64,000 nucleotides of DNA from an uncultured Lachnospiraceae bacterium (GTDB lineage Bacteria; Bacillota; Clostridia; Lachnospirales; Lachnospiraceae), in assembly GCA_910586255.1 (NCBI GenBank), contig CAJUHR010000025.1, positions 11,202 to 75,201 on the forward strand, written 5' to 3'. Made by a program: the position numbers and the translations under genes. The notes below the pieces were generated by a model. It saw only the letters and a program-made list of their open reading frames with translations, had not been told where the DNA came from and searched no databases. Positions 49,517 through 58,907 of this stretch are shown here, one piece after another (within the stretch, counting starts at the first letter, position 1; each line of letters opens with the position of its first letter).

Positions 49517-50468
49517 GGAGAGGCTAAAATCATTTTATGGAAGATTTGCGGTGCCGGTGGATGTGCTGATTAAGTTTCTTGTCAGTCTGACGGCGCTTGT
49601 TGTAATGAATGGAAACCTGGGATATCTGACACAGATGAAGAACCCTCTGATGATGACGGCCCTCTCTCTGGTATGCGGCTTTGTGCCCTACGGGGCGATC
49701 AGTTTTCTCTTGGGGGCAGTGTTTTTAGGCCACATTTATTCCGTGTCCATGGAGTTTGCGCTTCTGGCGGGGATATTTCTGGTGCTGGTGGCCCTTTTAT
49801 ATTATGGGCTGCAGCCCCGGGACAGCTACTGGCTGATTTTGACGCCGCTGGCCTTTGCCTTTAAGATTCCCTTTGTCATTCCTCTGCTGGCGGGCTTGTC
49901 CGGCGGGCTGGCCGGGGTGATTCCGGTGGGCTGCGGGGTGGCCGTGTACTATATTATGATTTATGTGAAGCAGAATGCCGGTATTCTCACCAATGACGCG
50001 GCGGTGGACATTACGGAGAAATATGTGCAGATGATCCGGGCCATGCTGTCCAACCAGACCATGATGGTGATGATTGCCGCCTGCGCAGCAGGGATTCTGG
50101 TGGTATATCTGATTCATCTTCTCTCTGTGGATTATTCCTGGATTCTGGCAATCGTGTTCGGCTCCGTAATCCAGATGGGAGTGGTGTTTGCAGGGGATTA
50201 TCTTTTTGATGTGCAGACGTCCTTGGAGGAGCTGATGTTGGGGATTCTTATATCCCTGATAGTGGCAGGCATTTATCACTTTTTTGTGTTTGCGGTGGAT
50301 TACAGCAGGACCGAGTATACGCAGTTTGAAGATGACGAGTATGTGTATTATGTAAAGGCAGTGCCAAAGGTTGTGGTATCCAGGCCGGACGTCCGCGTAC
50401 AGCGGATTAACGACCCGAAGAAAACGACACGCAAAAACGGACGCAGGGAAAGAGAGGTCAGACCATGA
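49494..50468 (+). CDS. Polytopic membrane protein upstream of cdaA
   Basis: A 324-residue protein from ATG 49494 behind GGAGGGCGG. About eight membrane segments cover residues 20-285 (VDVLIKFLVSLTALVVM; FALLAGIFLVLVALLYYG; MMVMIAACAAGILVVYLIHL and others), followed by a 65-residue soluble basic tail ending KKTTRKNGRREREVRP. No catalytic motif is seen. It overlaps cdaA by 4 bp, so coupled translation and a link with c-di-AMP signalling or cell-wall functions are likely. Family not recognised. Confidence 0.75.
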   Translation: MIVLLEIKERLKSFYGRFAVPVDVLIKFLVSLTALVVMNGNLGYLTQMKNPLMMTALSLVCGFVPYGAISFLLGAVFLGHIYSVSMEFALLAGIFLVLVALLYYGLQPRDSYWLILTPLAFAFKIPFVIPLLAGLSGGLAGVIPVGCGVAVYYIMIYVKQNAGILTNDAAVDITEKYVQMIRAMLSNQTMMVMIAACAAGILVVYLIHLLSVDYSWILAIVFGSVIQMGVVFAGDYLFDVQTSLEELMLGILISLIVAGIYHFFVFAVDYSRTEYTQFEDDEYVYYVKAVPKVVVSRPDVRVQRINDPKKTTRKNGRREREVRP

Positions 50469-51352
50469 CCGATGTTTTTCAGGTGGAAAATATATGGCGC
50501 GGTATCCAGTCCTGGTTTTCTTTATTGCCGAGAATCACACTCACCAATATTTTTGAGATCATCATAATTGCTTTTCTTGTGTATGAGATTCTGTTCTGGA
50601 TCATGAACACAAGAGCGTGGACTCTTCTGAGAGGACTTTTGGTGATTGGTCTTTTTGCCGTGATGGCAGCGATTTTTAAGCTGACTACGATTCTATGGCT
50701 GTTAGAAAAGACCACAACGATTGCAGTGACTGCCCTTGTGATCATATTTCAGCCGGAGCTTCGGAAGGCTTTGGAGCAGTTGGGAAGCCAGAACCTTTTT
50801 GCAGGGATCCTGGCCTTTGATGACGGGAAGGAGACGGCGTTTACGGAAAGGACGGCCAATGAGATCGTGAAGGCGGTCTTTGAGATGGCCAAGGTAAAGA
50901 CAGGGGCTTTGATTGTTCTGGAAAGAAATGTGCCTTTAAAGGAGATAGAGCGCACTGGCATCGAGATCAACGGACTTGTCACCAGCCAGCTGCTTATCAA
51001 TATTTTTGAACATAATACGCCTCTTCACGATGGGGCCGTGGTGGTCCGGGGGAACCGGGTGGCAGCGGCTACCTGCTATCTGCCTCTGTCGGACAATATG
51101 ATGATAAGCAAGGAACTGGGAACCCGGCATCGGGCGGCAGTGGGCATCAGCGAGGTGACGGACAGTTTGACCATCGTGGTGTCGGAGGAAACAGGACGGG
51201 TGTCTTTGGTGGAAGGCGGTATGCTGCGGCGTATCAGTGACGGGGAGAGCCTGCGCAAGGCCTTAGAGCAGATGGAGAAGCAGGAGGAGACAGGCAGCAA
51301 CCGGTTTAAGCTTTGGAAGGGAATAAAGAAGAATGAAGGAAAGGCTGATTAG
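50465..51352 (+). CDS. cdaA: Diadenylate cyclase CdaA
   Basis: Makes c-di-AMP from two ATP, at the membrane. The 295-residue protein has three N-terminal membrane helices (residues 25-100) and a DAC (DisA_N) domain with the catalytic HDGAVVVRGNRVAAATCYLP and GTRHRAAVGISE motifs. The C-terminus is polar and charged. It overlaps cdaR by 20 bp, the usual gene order. Confidence 0.97.
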   Translation: MTDVFQVENIWRGIQSWFSLLPRITLTNIFEIIIIAFLVYEILFWIMNTRAWTLLRGLLVIGLFAVMAAIFKLTTILWLLEKTTTIAVTALVIIFQPELRKALEQLGSQNLFAGILAFDDGKETAFTERTANEIVKAVFEMAKVKTGALIVLERNVPLKEIERTGIEINGLVTSQLLINIFEHNTPLHDGAVVVRGNRVAAATCYLPLSDNMMISKELGTRHRAAVGISEVTDSLTIVVSEETGRVSLVEGGMLRRISDGESLRKALEQMEKQEETGSNRFKLWKGIKKNEGKAD

Positions 51353-52733
51353 TAATCTGGGATTGAAGATTCTTTCTCTCTTTTTGGCATTTATCATCTG
51401 GCTGGTGGTTGTGAATGTGTCCAATCCTTTAGTCAACCGCCGCAGGGAGGTGACTCTGGATATTGAGAACAGCCAGGTGCTGACAGCGGCCAGAAGGGCT
51501 TATGAGATAAGCGGAAAAAACACGGTTACCGTAAGCTTTGACATTCATACGAGAGATGAATATAAGATTCAGCTGTCCGATTTCCGGGCTTATATTGACC
51601 TGTCAGAGCTCTATGACGTGACAGGTTCCGTGCCTGTGAAGGTGGAGGTGCTGAAAAATGATGACATATACAGTAATGTAACTGCCAAGCCCGGAGTTGT
51701 GCGGGTGAGGACGGAGGAGCTGCAGACTAAGCCCTTTGAGATTCGGGCGGATCTTTTGGGAAAAGCGGCAGATGGGTATCATGTGGACCATGTGGAGCTG
51801 TCTCCGGATACGGTGACTGTGGAGGGCCCGGTCTCCGAGGTGGGGCATATCAGCTATGTGGGAGTGAAGATCCCAGAGGACGGCATGACCGGTGACATTA
51901 CCGGCCACACGGTGCTGGTATTTTATGATGCCAATGGCAATGAGATGGAGGTGGACGACCGGGTTCACACTAATGTGGATGACACGGGAATCGACTATAC
52001 GGTATTTATCAATAAGGCAAAGGCCCTTTCCCTGGAGTACGGCGTGACGGGAAGCGTGGCCAACGGATACCGCTTTATTGGGGCAGAGGCTCCTAAAGAG
52101 ACGGTGATGGTGACAGGGGAGCGGTCGGTTCTGGCTCCTTTAAGCAAGCTGACCATACCGCCGGAGCTTCTGGATTTAAGCGGAGCCACAGAGGACCGGA
52201 TAGTGTCGGTGGATCTGCGGGAGCTTTTGCCTGCTGGCATAGAGCTTGCGGATTCGGAGACTCCTGTCATGGAGATCCGGCTGAGGGTGGAGGCTTTAGT
52301 GACCAGAACCTTTGAGCTGACGGAGCGGGATATTTCCATGGAAGGTCAGAATGAGGATCGGAATTACCGCCTTGTGCCTTCCCGGGTGGAGGTGACAGTT
52401 CAGGGACTTGATTCGGATCTGGAGGGACTGACCGAGGAGGATTTAGGAGCAGTCATTAAGCTGGAGGGACTGGGTGCAGGAACCCATCCAGGGAATATGG
52501 AGTTTAAGGAAAGCGGTGTGTATACGATTGTTTCCAAACCGGAGTTCCAGATAGAGGTGACATTGCGCGGCGGCGTGGTGGAGCAGGGGACGGAAGCATT
52601 AGAGTCCCAGGAAACGGCAGGAGAGAGTACAGAAGGCCAGGAGGCGGCCCATGAGCCGGGACTGACGGAGCCGGCTTTTGAGGCGGGAGCCAAGCCGGGG
52701 ACTGCGGTCGGGGGCGCATCGGAGGAGCCTTAA
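51333..52733 (+). CDS. cdaR: CdaA regulator CdaR (YbbR-domain protein)
   Basis: CdaR regulates CdaA from outside the membrane. The 466-residue protein has an N-terminal membrane anchor (NLGLKILSLFLAFIIWLVVV) and four YbbR-type repeats (residues about 50-410; for example KPFEIRADLLGKAADGYHV and SLEYGVTGSVANGYRFIGA). The Gly/Glu/Ala-rich last 50 residues are low complexity. Overlap with cdaA indicates coupled synthesis. Confidence 0.93.
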   Translation: MKERLISNLGLKILSLFLAFIIWLVVVNVSNPLVNRRREVTLDIENSQVLTAARRAYEISGKNTVTVSFDIHTRDEYKIQLSDFRAYIDLSELYDVTGSVPVKVEVLKNDDIYSNVTAKPGVVRVRTEELQTKPFEIRADLLGKAADGYHVDHVELSPDTVTVEGPVSEVGHISYVGVKIPEDGMTGDITGHTVLVFYDANGNEMEVDDRVHTNVDDTGIDYTVFINKAKALSLEYGVTGSVANGYRFIGAEAPKETVMVTGERSVLAPLSKLTIPPELLDLSGATEDRIVSVDLRELLPAGIELADSETPVMEIRLRVEALVTRTFELTERDISMEGQNEDRNYRLVPSRVEVTVQGLDSDLEGLTEEDLGAVIKLEGLGAGTHPGNMEFKESGVYTIVSKPEFQIEVTLRGGVVEQGTEALESQETAGESTEGQEAAHEPGLTEPAFEAGAKPGTAVGGASEEP

Positions 52734-52804
52734 AGGTTTGCAGAGAACTGCATGAAGATACAGTGGCTATAGGGTATAGAGCAGACAAGGAAAAGAGGGA
52801 TAGA

Positions 52805-53068
52805 GTGGTTAGCAAAAACGTGACGATAAAAAACGCTTCCGGCCTGCACCTGCGTCCGACCGGAATGTTGTGCAACGAGGCAATGAAGTATCAGTGTTCT
52901 GTTAAATTTAAGTCCCGCAACAATATAACCAATGCCAAAAGCGTGCTGAGTGTGCTGGGGGCCTGTATCAAATGCGGAGATGAAATCGAATTTGTCTGTG
53001 AGGGAGAGGACGAAAAGGAGGCGTTGGCCGCTATGGTTATGCTGGTGGAGAGCGGTTTGGGTGAGTGA
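52805..53068 (+). CDS. ptsH: Phosphocarrier protein HPr
   Basis: HPr passes phosphate from EI to sugar-specific PTS enzymes. GTG 52805 follows GAGGG and gives 87 residues with His 15 (ASGLHLRPTG) and the regulatory Ser 46 (NAKSVLSVLG), the latter supporting HPr kinase/CcpA control. Four Cys residues (23, 31, 54, 57) are more than usual for HPr. ptsI follows 61 bp later. Confidence 0.94.
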   Translation: MVSKNVTIKNASGLHLRPTGMLCNEAMKYQCSVKFKSRNNITNAKSVLSVLGACIKCGDEIEFVCEGEDEKEALAAMVMLVESGLGE

Positions 53069-53129
53069 AGACACTGCCGGCAGCCGGCGGGTGTTTCACA
53101 TAAATAATTAATAAGGAGGAGTTTTAGGC

Positions 53130-54845
53130 ATGTATAAGGGAACAAATGCTTCTTCGGGCATCGGGATCGGAACAGCTGTGATTGTGGAGGAAACAGAGCT
53201 TGTTATCGAGAAGAAGGCCGTTGCGGATGCAGAGGCAGAGGTCCTGCGTTTTAAGGGGGCGCTGGACAAGACAATGAAAGATACGGAGGCGCTGGCAGCG
53301 GATCTGGCTACCCGTGTAGGGGAGAAGGAAGCGGAGATCCTGCAGGGACACATGATGCTTTTGATGGATCCCATGCTGACGGGAGAGATTGAGAATACCA
53401 TCAAGGGAGAGAACATCTGCAGTGAGTTTGCCATTGAGATGGTCTGCACTATGTATGCCAATGTGTTTGCAGGTATGGATGATGAGCTGATGCAGCAGAG
53501 AGCCACCGATATGCGGGATATTAAGACCCGGATGCAGAGAGTGCTTTTGGGTGTGGAGTCGGTGGATATTGCTTCTCTGCCAGAGGGAAGTATTCTGGTG
53601 GCAAAGGATTTGACTCCCTCCATGACAGCAGGTATCAATCCGAAGAATGTGGCAGGTATTGTCACGGAGCTGGGAGGAAAGACATCCCACAGCGCGATTC
53701 TGGCCCGGGCTTTGGAAATCCCGGCGGTGGTTGCGGTAAATGATTTCTTAAGTCAGGTGAAAAACGGAGACAAGGTGGTTCTGGACGGGGATACCGGAGC
53801 AGTGTATGTGAATCCGGAGTCATCGGTGGAAGCGGAATATACGGCAAAGAGAGAGGCTTTTCTGGCAGAGAAGAAGGAGCTGGAGAAATATATCGGCAAG
53901 CCCACCATCACCAAGGACGGGGTGACAGTGGAGCTGGTGGCCAATATCGGAAAGCCCAAGGACGTGGAAAAGGTTATTCAGTATGACGGGGAGGGAGTCG
54001 GCCTGTTTAGGACGGAATTTCTCTTTATGGACCGGGATTCCATGCCAACGGAGGAGGAGCAGTTTGAGGCCTACAAGAAGGTGGCGGAGGTCCTTGCCGG
54101 CAAGCCGGTGATCATCCGTACTCTGGATATCGGCGGAGACAAGGAGATTCCCTACATGGGTCTTGAGAAGGATGAGAATCCGTTTTTGGGATATCGGGCC
54201 ATCCGTCTCTGTCTGGACAGGAAGGAGGATATTTATAAGCCGCAGCTTCGGGCGCTGCTGCGGGCCAGCGCTTACGGAAATATCAAGATCATGATTCCTC
54301 TTGTCACCTGTATTGACGAGTACCGGGAGGCAAAGATGCTGATCGATGAGTTAAAGCTGGAATTGGACCGTCAGGATATCGCTTACAATAAGGATATCCA
54401 GGTGGGAATCATGGTGGAGACGGCAGCAGCTTCCCTGATTGCGGATATCTTTGCAAAGGAAGTGGATTTCTTCAGCATCGGAACTAATGATCTGACCCAG
54501 TATACCATGTCGGTGGATCGGGGCAATGATAAGATTTCCTACCTTTATTCCACCTTTAATCCGGCAGTGCTGCGGAGCATCCGGCGGATCATCACCTGTG
54601 CCCGGGAGGCCGGGATCATGGTGGGCATGTGCGGTGAGGCGGCCAGCGATCCGATGATGATCCCTCTTCTTCTGGCATTCGGTCTTAATGAGTTCAGCAT
54701 GAGCGCATCGGCGATTCTGTATTCCAGAAAGCTGATTACCAGTCTGAGCACTGAGGAGCTTCAGGCGGTGGCGGACAAGGCCATGAGCTTTGCCACCACA
54801 AAGGAAGTTGAAGATTATATGCGCGGGTTTGTCGCAGGGCTGTGA
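53130..54845 (+). CDS. ptsI: PTS enzyme I
   Basis: Phosphoenolpyruvate-protein phosphotransferase that charges HPr. The 571-residue protein has the HPr-binding N-terminal helices, the phospho-His in GGKTSHSAILARALEIPAV, the PEP-binding region (GVGLFRTEFLFMDRD), and the catalytic Cys in GMCGEAASDP. All domains are complete. Ends at a clear hairpin. Confidence 0.97.
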   Translation: MYKGTNASSGIGIGTAVIVEETELVIEKKAVADAEAEVLRFKGALDKTMKDTEALAADLATRVGEKEAEILQGHMMLLMDPMLTGEIENTIKGENICSEFAIEMVCTMYANVFAGMDDELMQQRATDMRDIKTRMQRVLLGVESVDIASLPEGSILVAKDLTPSMTAGINPKNVAGIVTELGGKTSHSAILARALEIPAVVAVNDFLSQVKNGDKVVLDGDTGAVYVNPESSVEAEYTAKREAFLAEKKELEKYIGKPTITKDGVTVELVANIGKPKDVEKVIQYDGEGVGLFRTEFLFMDRDSMPTEEEQFEAYKKVAEVLAGKPVIIRTLDIGGDKEIPYMGLEKDENPFLGYRAIRLCLDRKEDIYKPQLRALLRASAYGNIKIMIPLVTCIDEYREAKMLIDELKLELDRQDIAYNKDIQVGIMVETAAASLIADIFAKEVDFFSIGTNDLTQYTMSVDRGNDKISYLYSTFNPAVLRSIRRIITCAREAGIMVGMCGEAASDPMMIPLLLAFGLNEFSMSASAILYSRKLITSLSTEELQAVADKAMSFATTKEVEDYMRGFVAGL

Positions 54846-54867
54846 TAGACAGGGAAGGACAGATATT

Positions 54868-54897
54868 GGCTGCCACATGAGTGTGTGGCAGCCATTT
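54868..54897 (+). terminator. Terminator after ptsI
   Basis: GGCTGCCACA and TGTGGCAGCC, perfect 10-bp stem, loop TGAGTG, followed by ATTTCC. The short T-tract makes it a moderate candidate. Confidence 0.7.
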
Positions 54898-54957
54898 CCA
54901 CAGTAGGACCGCCGGTGGGAATATGCGGGGGTTGCGGGACAAAGGACGCAGGATAGG

Positions 54958-56259
54958 ATGGTTCATGGTATGATCGTTTATCTGATTTGTTATACAAGCA
55001 GTTTTTTTCTGGCGCGGGGAGAGCATTATTTTCTGTCAGGAGCTCTTCTTCTGGCAGCGGCCTTGTGGCTGTATTTCCGGGATTACCGCCATTCAGGGAA
55101 TCTGATTCATCTAAGGGGGATCTTTTCTCTGTTCTGGGTGGGAGGACAGGGACTGGCCTGCTTAAAGCTGAGCCGCCTGCAGGGAGACTGGCGGGCTATG
55201 ACGTGGCTTTGCATGGCTTTGGCCTTTGCAGGCTTTTGGGCTGTGTTTGAAGTCTTAAGCAGGACCTACGGCACGGGATATGACAGCCATAGCCGATGGA
55301 GAAGATTTACGGGAGATCCAAAGCCGGTATACCATATGGTGTGCGGTGTGACTATTATTTCCCTGACGGCCTTTCTTGTGGAAGCGGTTGTGTTGGGATA
55401 TGTGCCGCTCTTTTTGCGGGGGGTTCCCCATGCCTATTCGGAGTTTCATCTGACAGGCATTCATTATATAACGGTATCCTGTGTTCTGGTGCCGTCTCTT
55501 GCGATTCTTCACGCTCATTTGGAGCGGGGAAGGGGCAGCGAGCAGAGAATGGTGACATCGATTGTTATGACGGGAATCTCACTGCTTATTCCGATTCTGT
55601 GCGTGTCCCGGTTCCAGTTTGTATTTGCGGTGCTGCTGGCGGGATTTACCTATATATCTCTGCAAAAACAGTTTAATCCGGCCTATGCGGCGGCGCCGGC
55701 GGTGATAATTCTTCCGGTATACCTGATTCTCACGGTGGCGAGAAGTCATGATGTGGAATATCTCAACGGAATTTTTGAGATGAAAAATGCTGCCATGCCG
55801 ATTTTTATCACCCAGCCCTATATGTACATAGCCAATAACTATGACAATTTTAACTGTCTGGTGGAGGTGCTTCCGGAACATTCCTTCGGGCTTCGGGGAC
55901 TGTTTCCTCTGTGGGCTCTGACGGGCCTGAAATTTGCCTTTCCCCAGCTGATTAATTATCCCATTTATGTGAATAAGAAGGAGCTGACCACGCTGACCTT
56001 ATTTTATGATGCTTATTATGATTTCGGATGGGTGGGGGTTTTGATATTTTCTTGTCTTTTGGGGGTGGCGGCATACCTTTTGACCATCAAGCTGCGGGAG
56101 ATGCGCAATCCTATGGGATATCTTTTGTATGCCCAGCTGGGGGTGTATCTGATGTTGTCCTTTTTTACCACTTGGTTCAGCAATACGACTACCTGGTTTT
56201 ATCTGATTCTGACAGGGATCCTGGCGCTGTATTATCATTGGAGGGAAAGGCGAAGGTGA
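54958..56259 (+). CDS. Wzy-like oligosaccharide repeat-unit polymerase
   Basis: A 433-residue membrane protein with about 11 hydrophobic segments and a large extracytoplasmic loop around residues 265-345 (EMKNAAMPIFITQPYMYIANNYDNF), the pattern of O-antigen/capsule polymerases (TIGR04370 type). ATG 54958 or 54970 may be the start. It stands alone, without other polysaccharide genes nearby, which is unusual for this family. Topology is certain; substrate is unknown. Confidence 0.68.
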   Translation: MVHGMIVYLICYTSSFFLARGEHYFLSGALLLAAALWLYFRDYRHSGNLIHLRGIFSLFWVGGQGLACLKLSRLQGDWRAMTWLCMALAFAGFWAVFEVLSRTYGTGYDSHSRWRRFTGDPKPVYHMVCGVTIISLTAFLVEAVVLGYVPLFLRGVPHAYSEFHLTGIHYITVSCVLVPSLAILHAHLERGRGSEQRMVTSIVMTGISLLIPILCVSRFQFVFAVLLAGFTYISLQKQFNPAYAAAPAVIILPVYLILTVARSHDVEYLNGIFEMKNAAMPIFITQPYMYIANNYDNFNCLVEVLPEHSFGLRGLFPLWALTGLKFAFPQLINYPIYVNKKELTTLTLFYDAYYDFGWVGVLIFSCLLGVAAYLLTIKLREMRNPMGYLLYAQLGVYLMLSFFTTWFSNTTTWFYLILTGILALYYHWRERRR

Positions 56260-56328
56260 AGGAAGAGGCGAGAGGAATCAGGGACGGAGAATGAGATGAA
56301 AGAGGGACTTTGATAGGAGGACAATGAC

Positions 56329-57531
56329 ATGATTTCAGAAAAAATGAGACCCTTGGTGGACAACAATTCGGTGATCCGGGTAATGTTTGAGGAGGGGAAG
56401 CGGCTTGCTGCCATTTATGGGGCGGAGAATGTTTATGATTTCAGCCTGGGCAATCCCAACGTGCCGGCGCCTGATGAGGTGAAGGAGGCGATTCTGGAGA
56501 TTCTTGATGAGGAGGAGTCCACCTTTGTCCACGGATATATGAGCAATGCAGGGTATGAGGATGTGCGAAAGACCATAGCCCAGTCTTTAAACGACCGGTT
56601 TCAGACCAATTTTGGCGGGGATAATATTCTCATGACCGTAGGCGCTGCCAGCGGCCTGAATGTTATTTTAAAGACAATTTTAAATCCCGGGGAAGAGGTG
56701 ATTGCCATTGCCCCTTACTTTGTGGAGTACGGCAATTACGTGGCCAATTATGACGGCAGGCTGGTGGTGGTTCCGCCTAACACGGTGGATTTTCAGCCGG
56801 ATTTGGAAGGCCTGGAAAGCCGGATTACCGCAAAAACGAAAGCGGTGATCATTAACACCCCCAACAATCCCACGGGAGTGGTATACTCGGACGCCACTCT
56901 GCGGCGAATGGCGGAGATTCTAAAGAAAAAGGAGCAGGAGTTTGGCTCCATGATTGTTCTCATCTCGGATGAGCCATACCGGGAGCTGGCATATGACGGG
57001 GTGGAGGTTCCCTATGTGACAAAATATTACCGGGACACGGTGGTGTGTTATTCCTACAGCAAATCTCTTTCTCTTCCAGGAGAACGGATCGGGTATCTGG
57101 TGATTCCGGATGAGCTTTCGGGCAGCAGGGAGATCTTTACGGCGGCTTCCATTGCCAACCGGGTGCTGGGAAGCGTCAATGCTCCGTCTCTGATGCAGAG
57201 GGTGGTGAAGCGGTGTATTGAGAAGGGGGCTACGGTAAATCTGGCGGCCTATGACCGGAACCGGAACCGTCTGTATGATGGATTGAAGGAGTGTGGTTTC
57301 TCCTGTATTCGTCCGGAAGGGGCCTTCTATCTTTTTGTCAAGTCCCCGGTGGAGGATGAGAAGGAATTTTGCAGCAGGGCTTCCTCCCACAATCTTTTGC
57401 TGGTGCCCGGAAGCTCCTTTGCCTGTCCCGGGTATGTGAGGATTGCTTACTGCGTATCCTATGAGCAGATTGAGCGGTCTATGCCGGCCTTTCGGGCGCT
57501 GGCCCGGGAGTATGGGCTTGTGGGGGAGTGA
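56329..57531 (+). CDS. Class I PLP-dependent aminotransferase
   Basis: A 400-residue fold-type I enzyme. The PLP Lys lies in CYSYSKSLSLPGERIGY, the Asn contact in NTPNNPTGVVY, and the Asp in LISDEPYREL. The N-terminal FSLGNPNVPAPDEV and YMSNAGYEDVRKTIA segments match AspC/AlaT-like aminotransferases. Donor and acceptor cannot be deduced. It starts 70 bp after the polymerase gene. Confidence 0.9.
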   Translation: MISEKMRPLVDNNSVIRVMFEEGKRLAAIYGAENVYDFSLGNPNVPAPDEVKEAILEILDEEESTFVHGYMSNAGYEDVRKTIAQSLNDRFQTNFGGDNILMTVGAASGLNVILKTILNPGEEVIAIAPYFVEYGNYVANYDGRLVVVPPNTVDFQPDLEGLESRITAKTKAVIINTPNNPTGVVYSDATLRRMAEILKKKEQEFGSMIVLISDEPYRELAYDGVEVPYVTKYYRDTVVCYSYSKSLSLPGERIGYLVIPDELSGSREIFTAASIANRVLGSVNAPSLMQRVVKRCIEKGATVNLAAYDRNRNRLYDGLKECGFSCIRPEGAFYLFVKSPVEDEKEFCSRASSHNLLLVPGSSFACPGYVRIAYCVSYEQIERSMPAFRALAREYGLVGE

Positions 57532-57537
57532 GGATGC

Positions 57538-57695
57538 CGGTCGGGGTGCAGGATGAAAGAAGAGTGAGGATGTAGGGTCAGGGTGCAGGATGGCAGGAGA
57601 GTGATAAGAGGCGGGCCGAGGGTGCAGAATGGCAGAAGAGTGGGGAGAGCCGGGCCGAGGGTGTGGGCCGGCAGAAAAGTGAGGGGACCCGAGGG
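57538..57695. repeat. Degenerate minisatellite, about four units of 37-39 bp
   Basis: Units starting at 57544, 57581, 57620 and 57659 share GGGTGCAGGATGGCAGAAG-like cores and AGAGTGRGGA spacers; GGGCCGAGGGT joins the later ones. The spacer carries no ORF on its own. It is the whole of the region between the two aminotransferase genes. Confidence 0.7.
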
Positions 57696-57741
57696 TATCG
57701 GTTGATAGGAAAAAGCTGAAAACGACAACGGAGGATGGAAC

Positions 57742-58821
57742 ATGAAAGCGTGGGAAAAAAATATCAGAAGGGTGGTTCCCTATGTGCCAGGGGACCAGCC
57801 TGCGGGCGACAGACTGATCAAGCTAAACACCAACGAGAACCCTTATCCCCCGGCGCCCGGAGTGAGGCGGGCCTTAGGGGAGATGGACTATGACCGGCTG
57901 AGAAAATATCCGGATCCAGCAGCATCGGTTCTGACCGAATGCCTTGCCGGGTACTATGGGGTGGATAAAAATCAGGTGTTTGTGGGGGTGGGGTCGGATG
58001 ATGTGCTGGCCATGGCGTTTCTGACTTTTTTTAATTCGGAAAAGCCCATATTATTTCCGGATATCAGCTATTCCTTTTATAAGGTGTGGGCAGAGCTTTT
58101 TAGGATTCCCTATGAGATGACGGCTTTGGATGAGGCCTTTCTTATCTGTCCGGAGGACTATTACAGGGAAAACGGCGGAGTGATTTTCCCCAATCCCAAT
58201 GCGCCTACGGGACTGCTTTTAGGGCTGGAGCAGGTGGAGGATATCCTTAAACACAATCAGGATGTGATTGTGATTGTGGATGAGGCATATATTGATTTTG
58301 GGGGAAGGTCGGCTCTGGCTCTGCTTAACCGCTACGAGAATCTTTTGGTGGTGCAGACCTTTAGCAAGGCCCGGTCTATGGCAGGGATGCGGATCGGGTT
58401 TGCCATAGGAGCCTCAGGGTTGATTAAAGCCATGAATGATGTGAAGTATTCTTACAATTCATATACAATGAACATGCCGTCTCTGGTTCTCGGAGAGGAG
58501 GCGGTGAGGGATGAGACGTATTTCCGGGAAACAGTTGGAAAAATTGTAAATACCAGGGAGCAGGCCAAAAAAAGGCTCAGGCTTTTGGGATTTTCTTTCC
58601 CGGATTCCATGTCCAACTTTATCTTTGCAAAGCATGAGAAGGTGCCTGCGGTCAGGATTTTTCAGGCTTTGAAGGATCAGCAGATATATGTGAGGCATTT
58701 TGCCGGTCCGCGGGTGGAGGATTATCTGAGGATTACCATCGGGACGGATGAGGAGATGGAGGTATTGTATGATTTTCTGGAGGGGTATCTGAGAGGGGAG
58801 ATATCCGGAAAGTGTTTTTAA
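57742..58821 (+). CDS. hisC: Histidinol-phosphate aminotransferase HisC
   Basis: A 359-residue PLP enzyme of the HisC/Cobc group. N-terminal IKLNTNENPYPPAPGVRRAL is the family signature, with the PLP Lys in VQTFSKARSMAGMRIGFAIG, NPNAPTGLLL, and VDEAYIDFGG. It normally converts imidazole acetol phosphate to histidinol phosphate; no other his gene is adjacent, so a different but related substrate cannot be excluded. Confidence 0.85.
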   Translation: MKAWEKNIRRVVPYVPGDQPAGDRLIKLNTNENPYPPAPGVRRALGEMDYDRLRKYPDPAASVLTECLAGYYGVDKNQVFVGVGSDDVLAMAFLTFFNSEKPILFPDISYSFYKVWAELFRIPYEMTALDEAFLICPEDYYRENGGVIFPNPNAPTGLLLGLEQVEDILKHNQDVIVIVDEAYIDFGGRSALALLNRYENLLVVQTFSKARSMAGMRIGFAIGASGLIKAMNDVKYSYNSYTMNMPSLVLGEEAVRDETYFRETVGKIVNTREQAKKRLRLLGFSFPDSMSNFIFAKHEKVPAVRIFQALKDQQIYVRHFAGPRVEDYLRITIGTDEEMEVLYDFLEGYLRGEISGKCF

Positions 58822-58907
58822 GAGCTATCTGAGGTCATAGATATCCGGGAGGGCTTTGGGGAGCAGGTTATAAAAGCTTTGGAATCGGCCATAAGACAGG
58901 TGAGTGA

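Noticed and set aside
57538..57695. CRISPR-like array
   Set aside because: Units are contiguous and degenerate with no unique spacers, and no cas genes are nearby.
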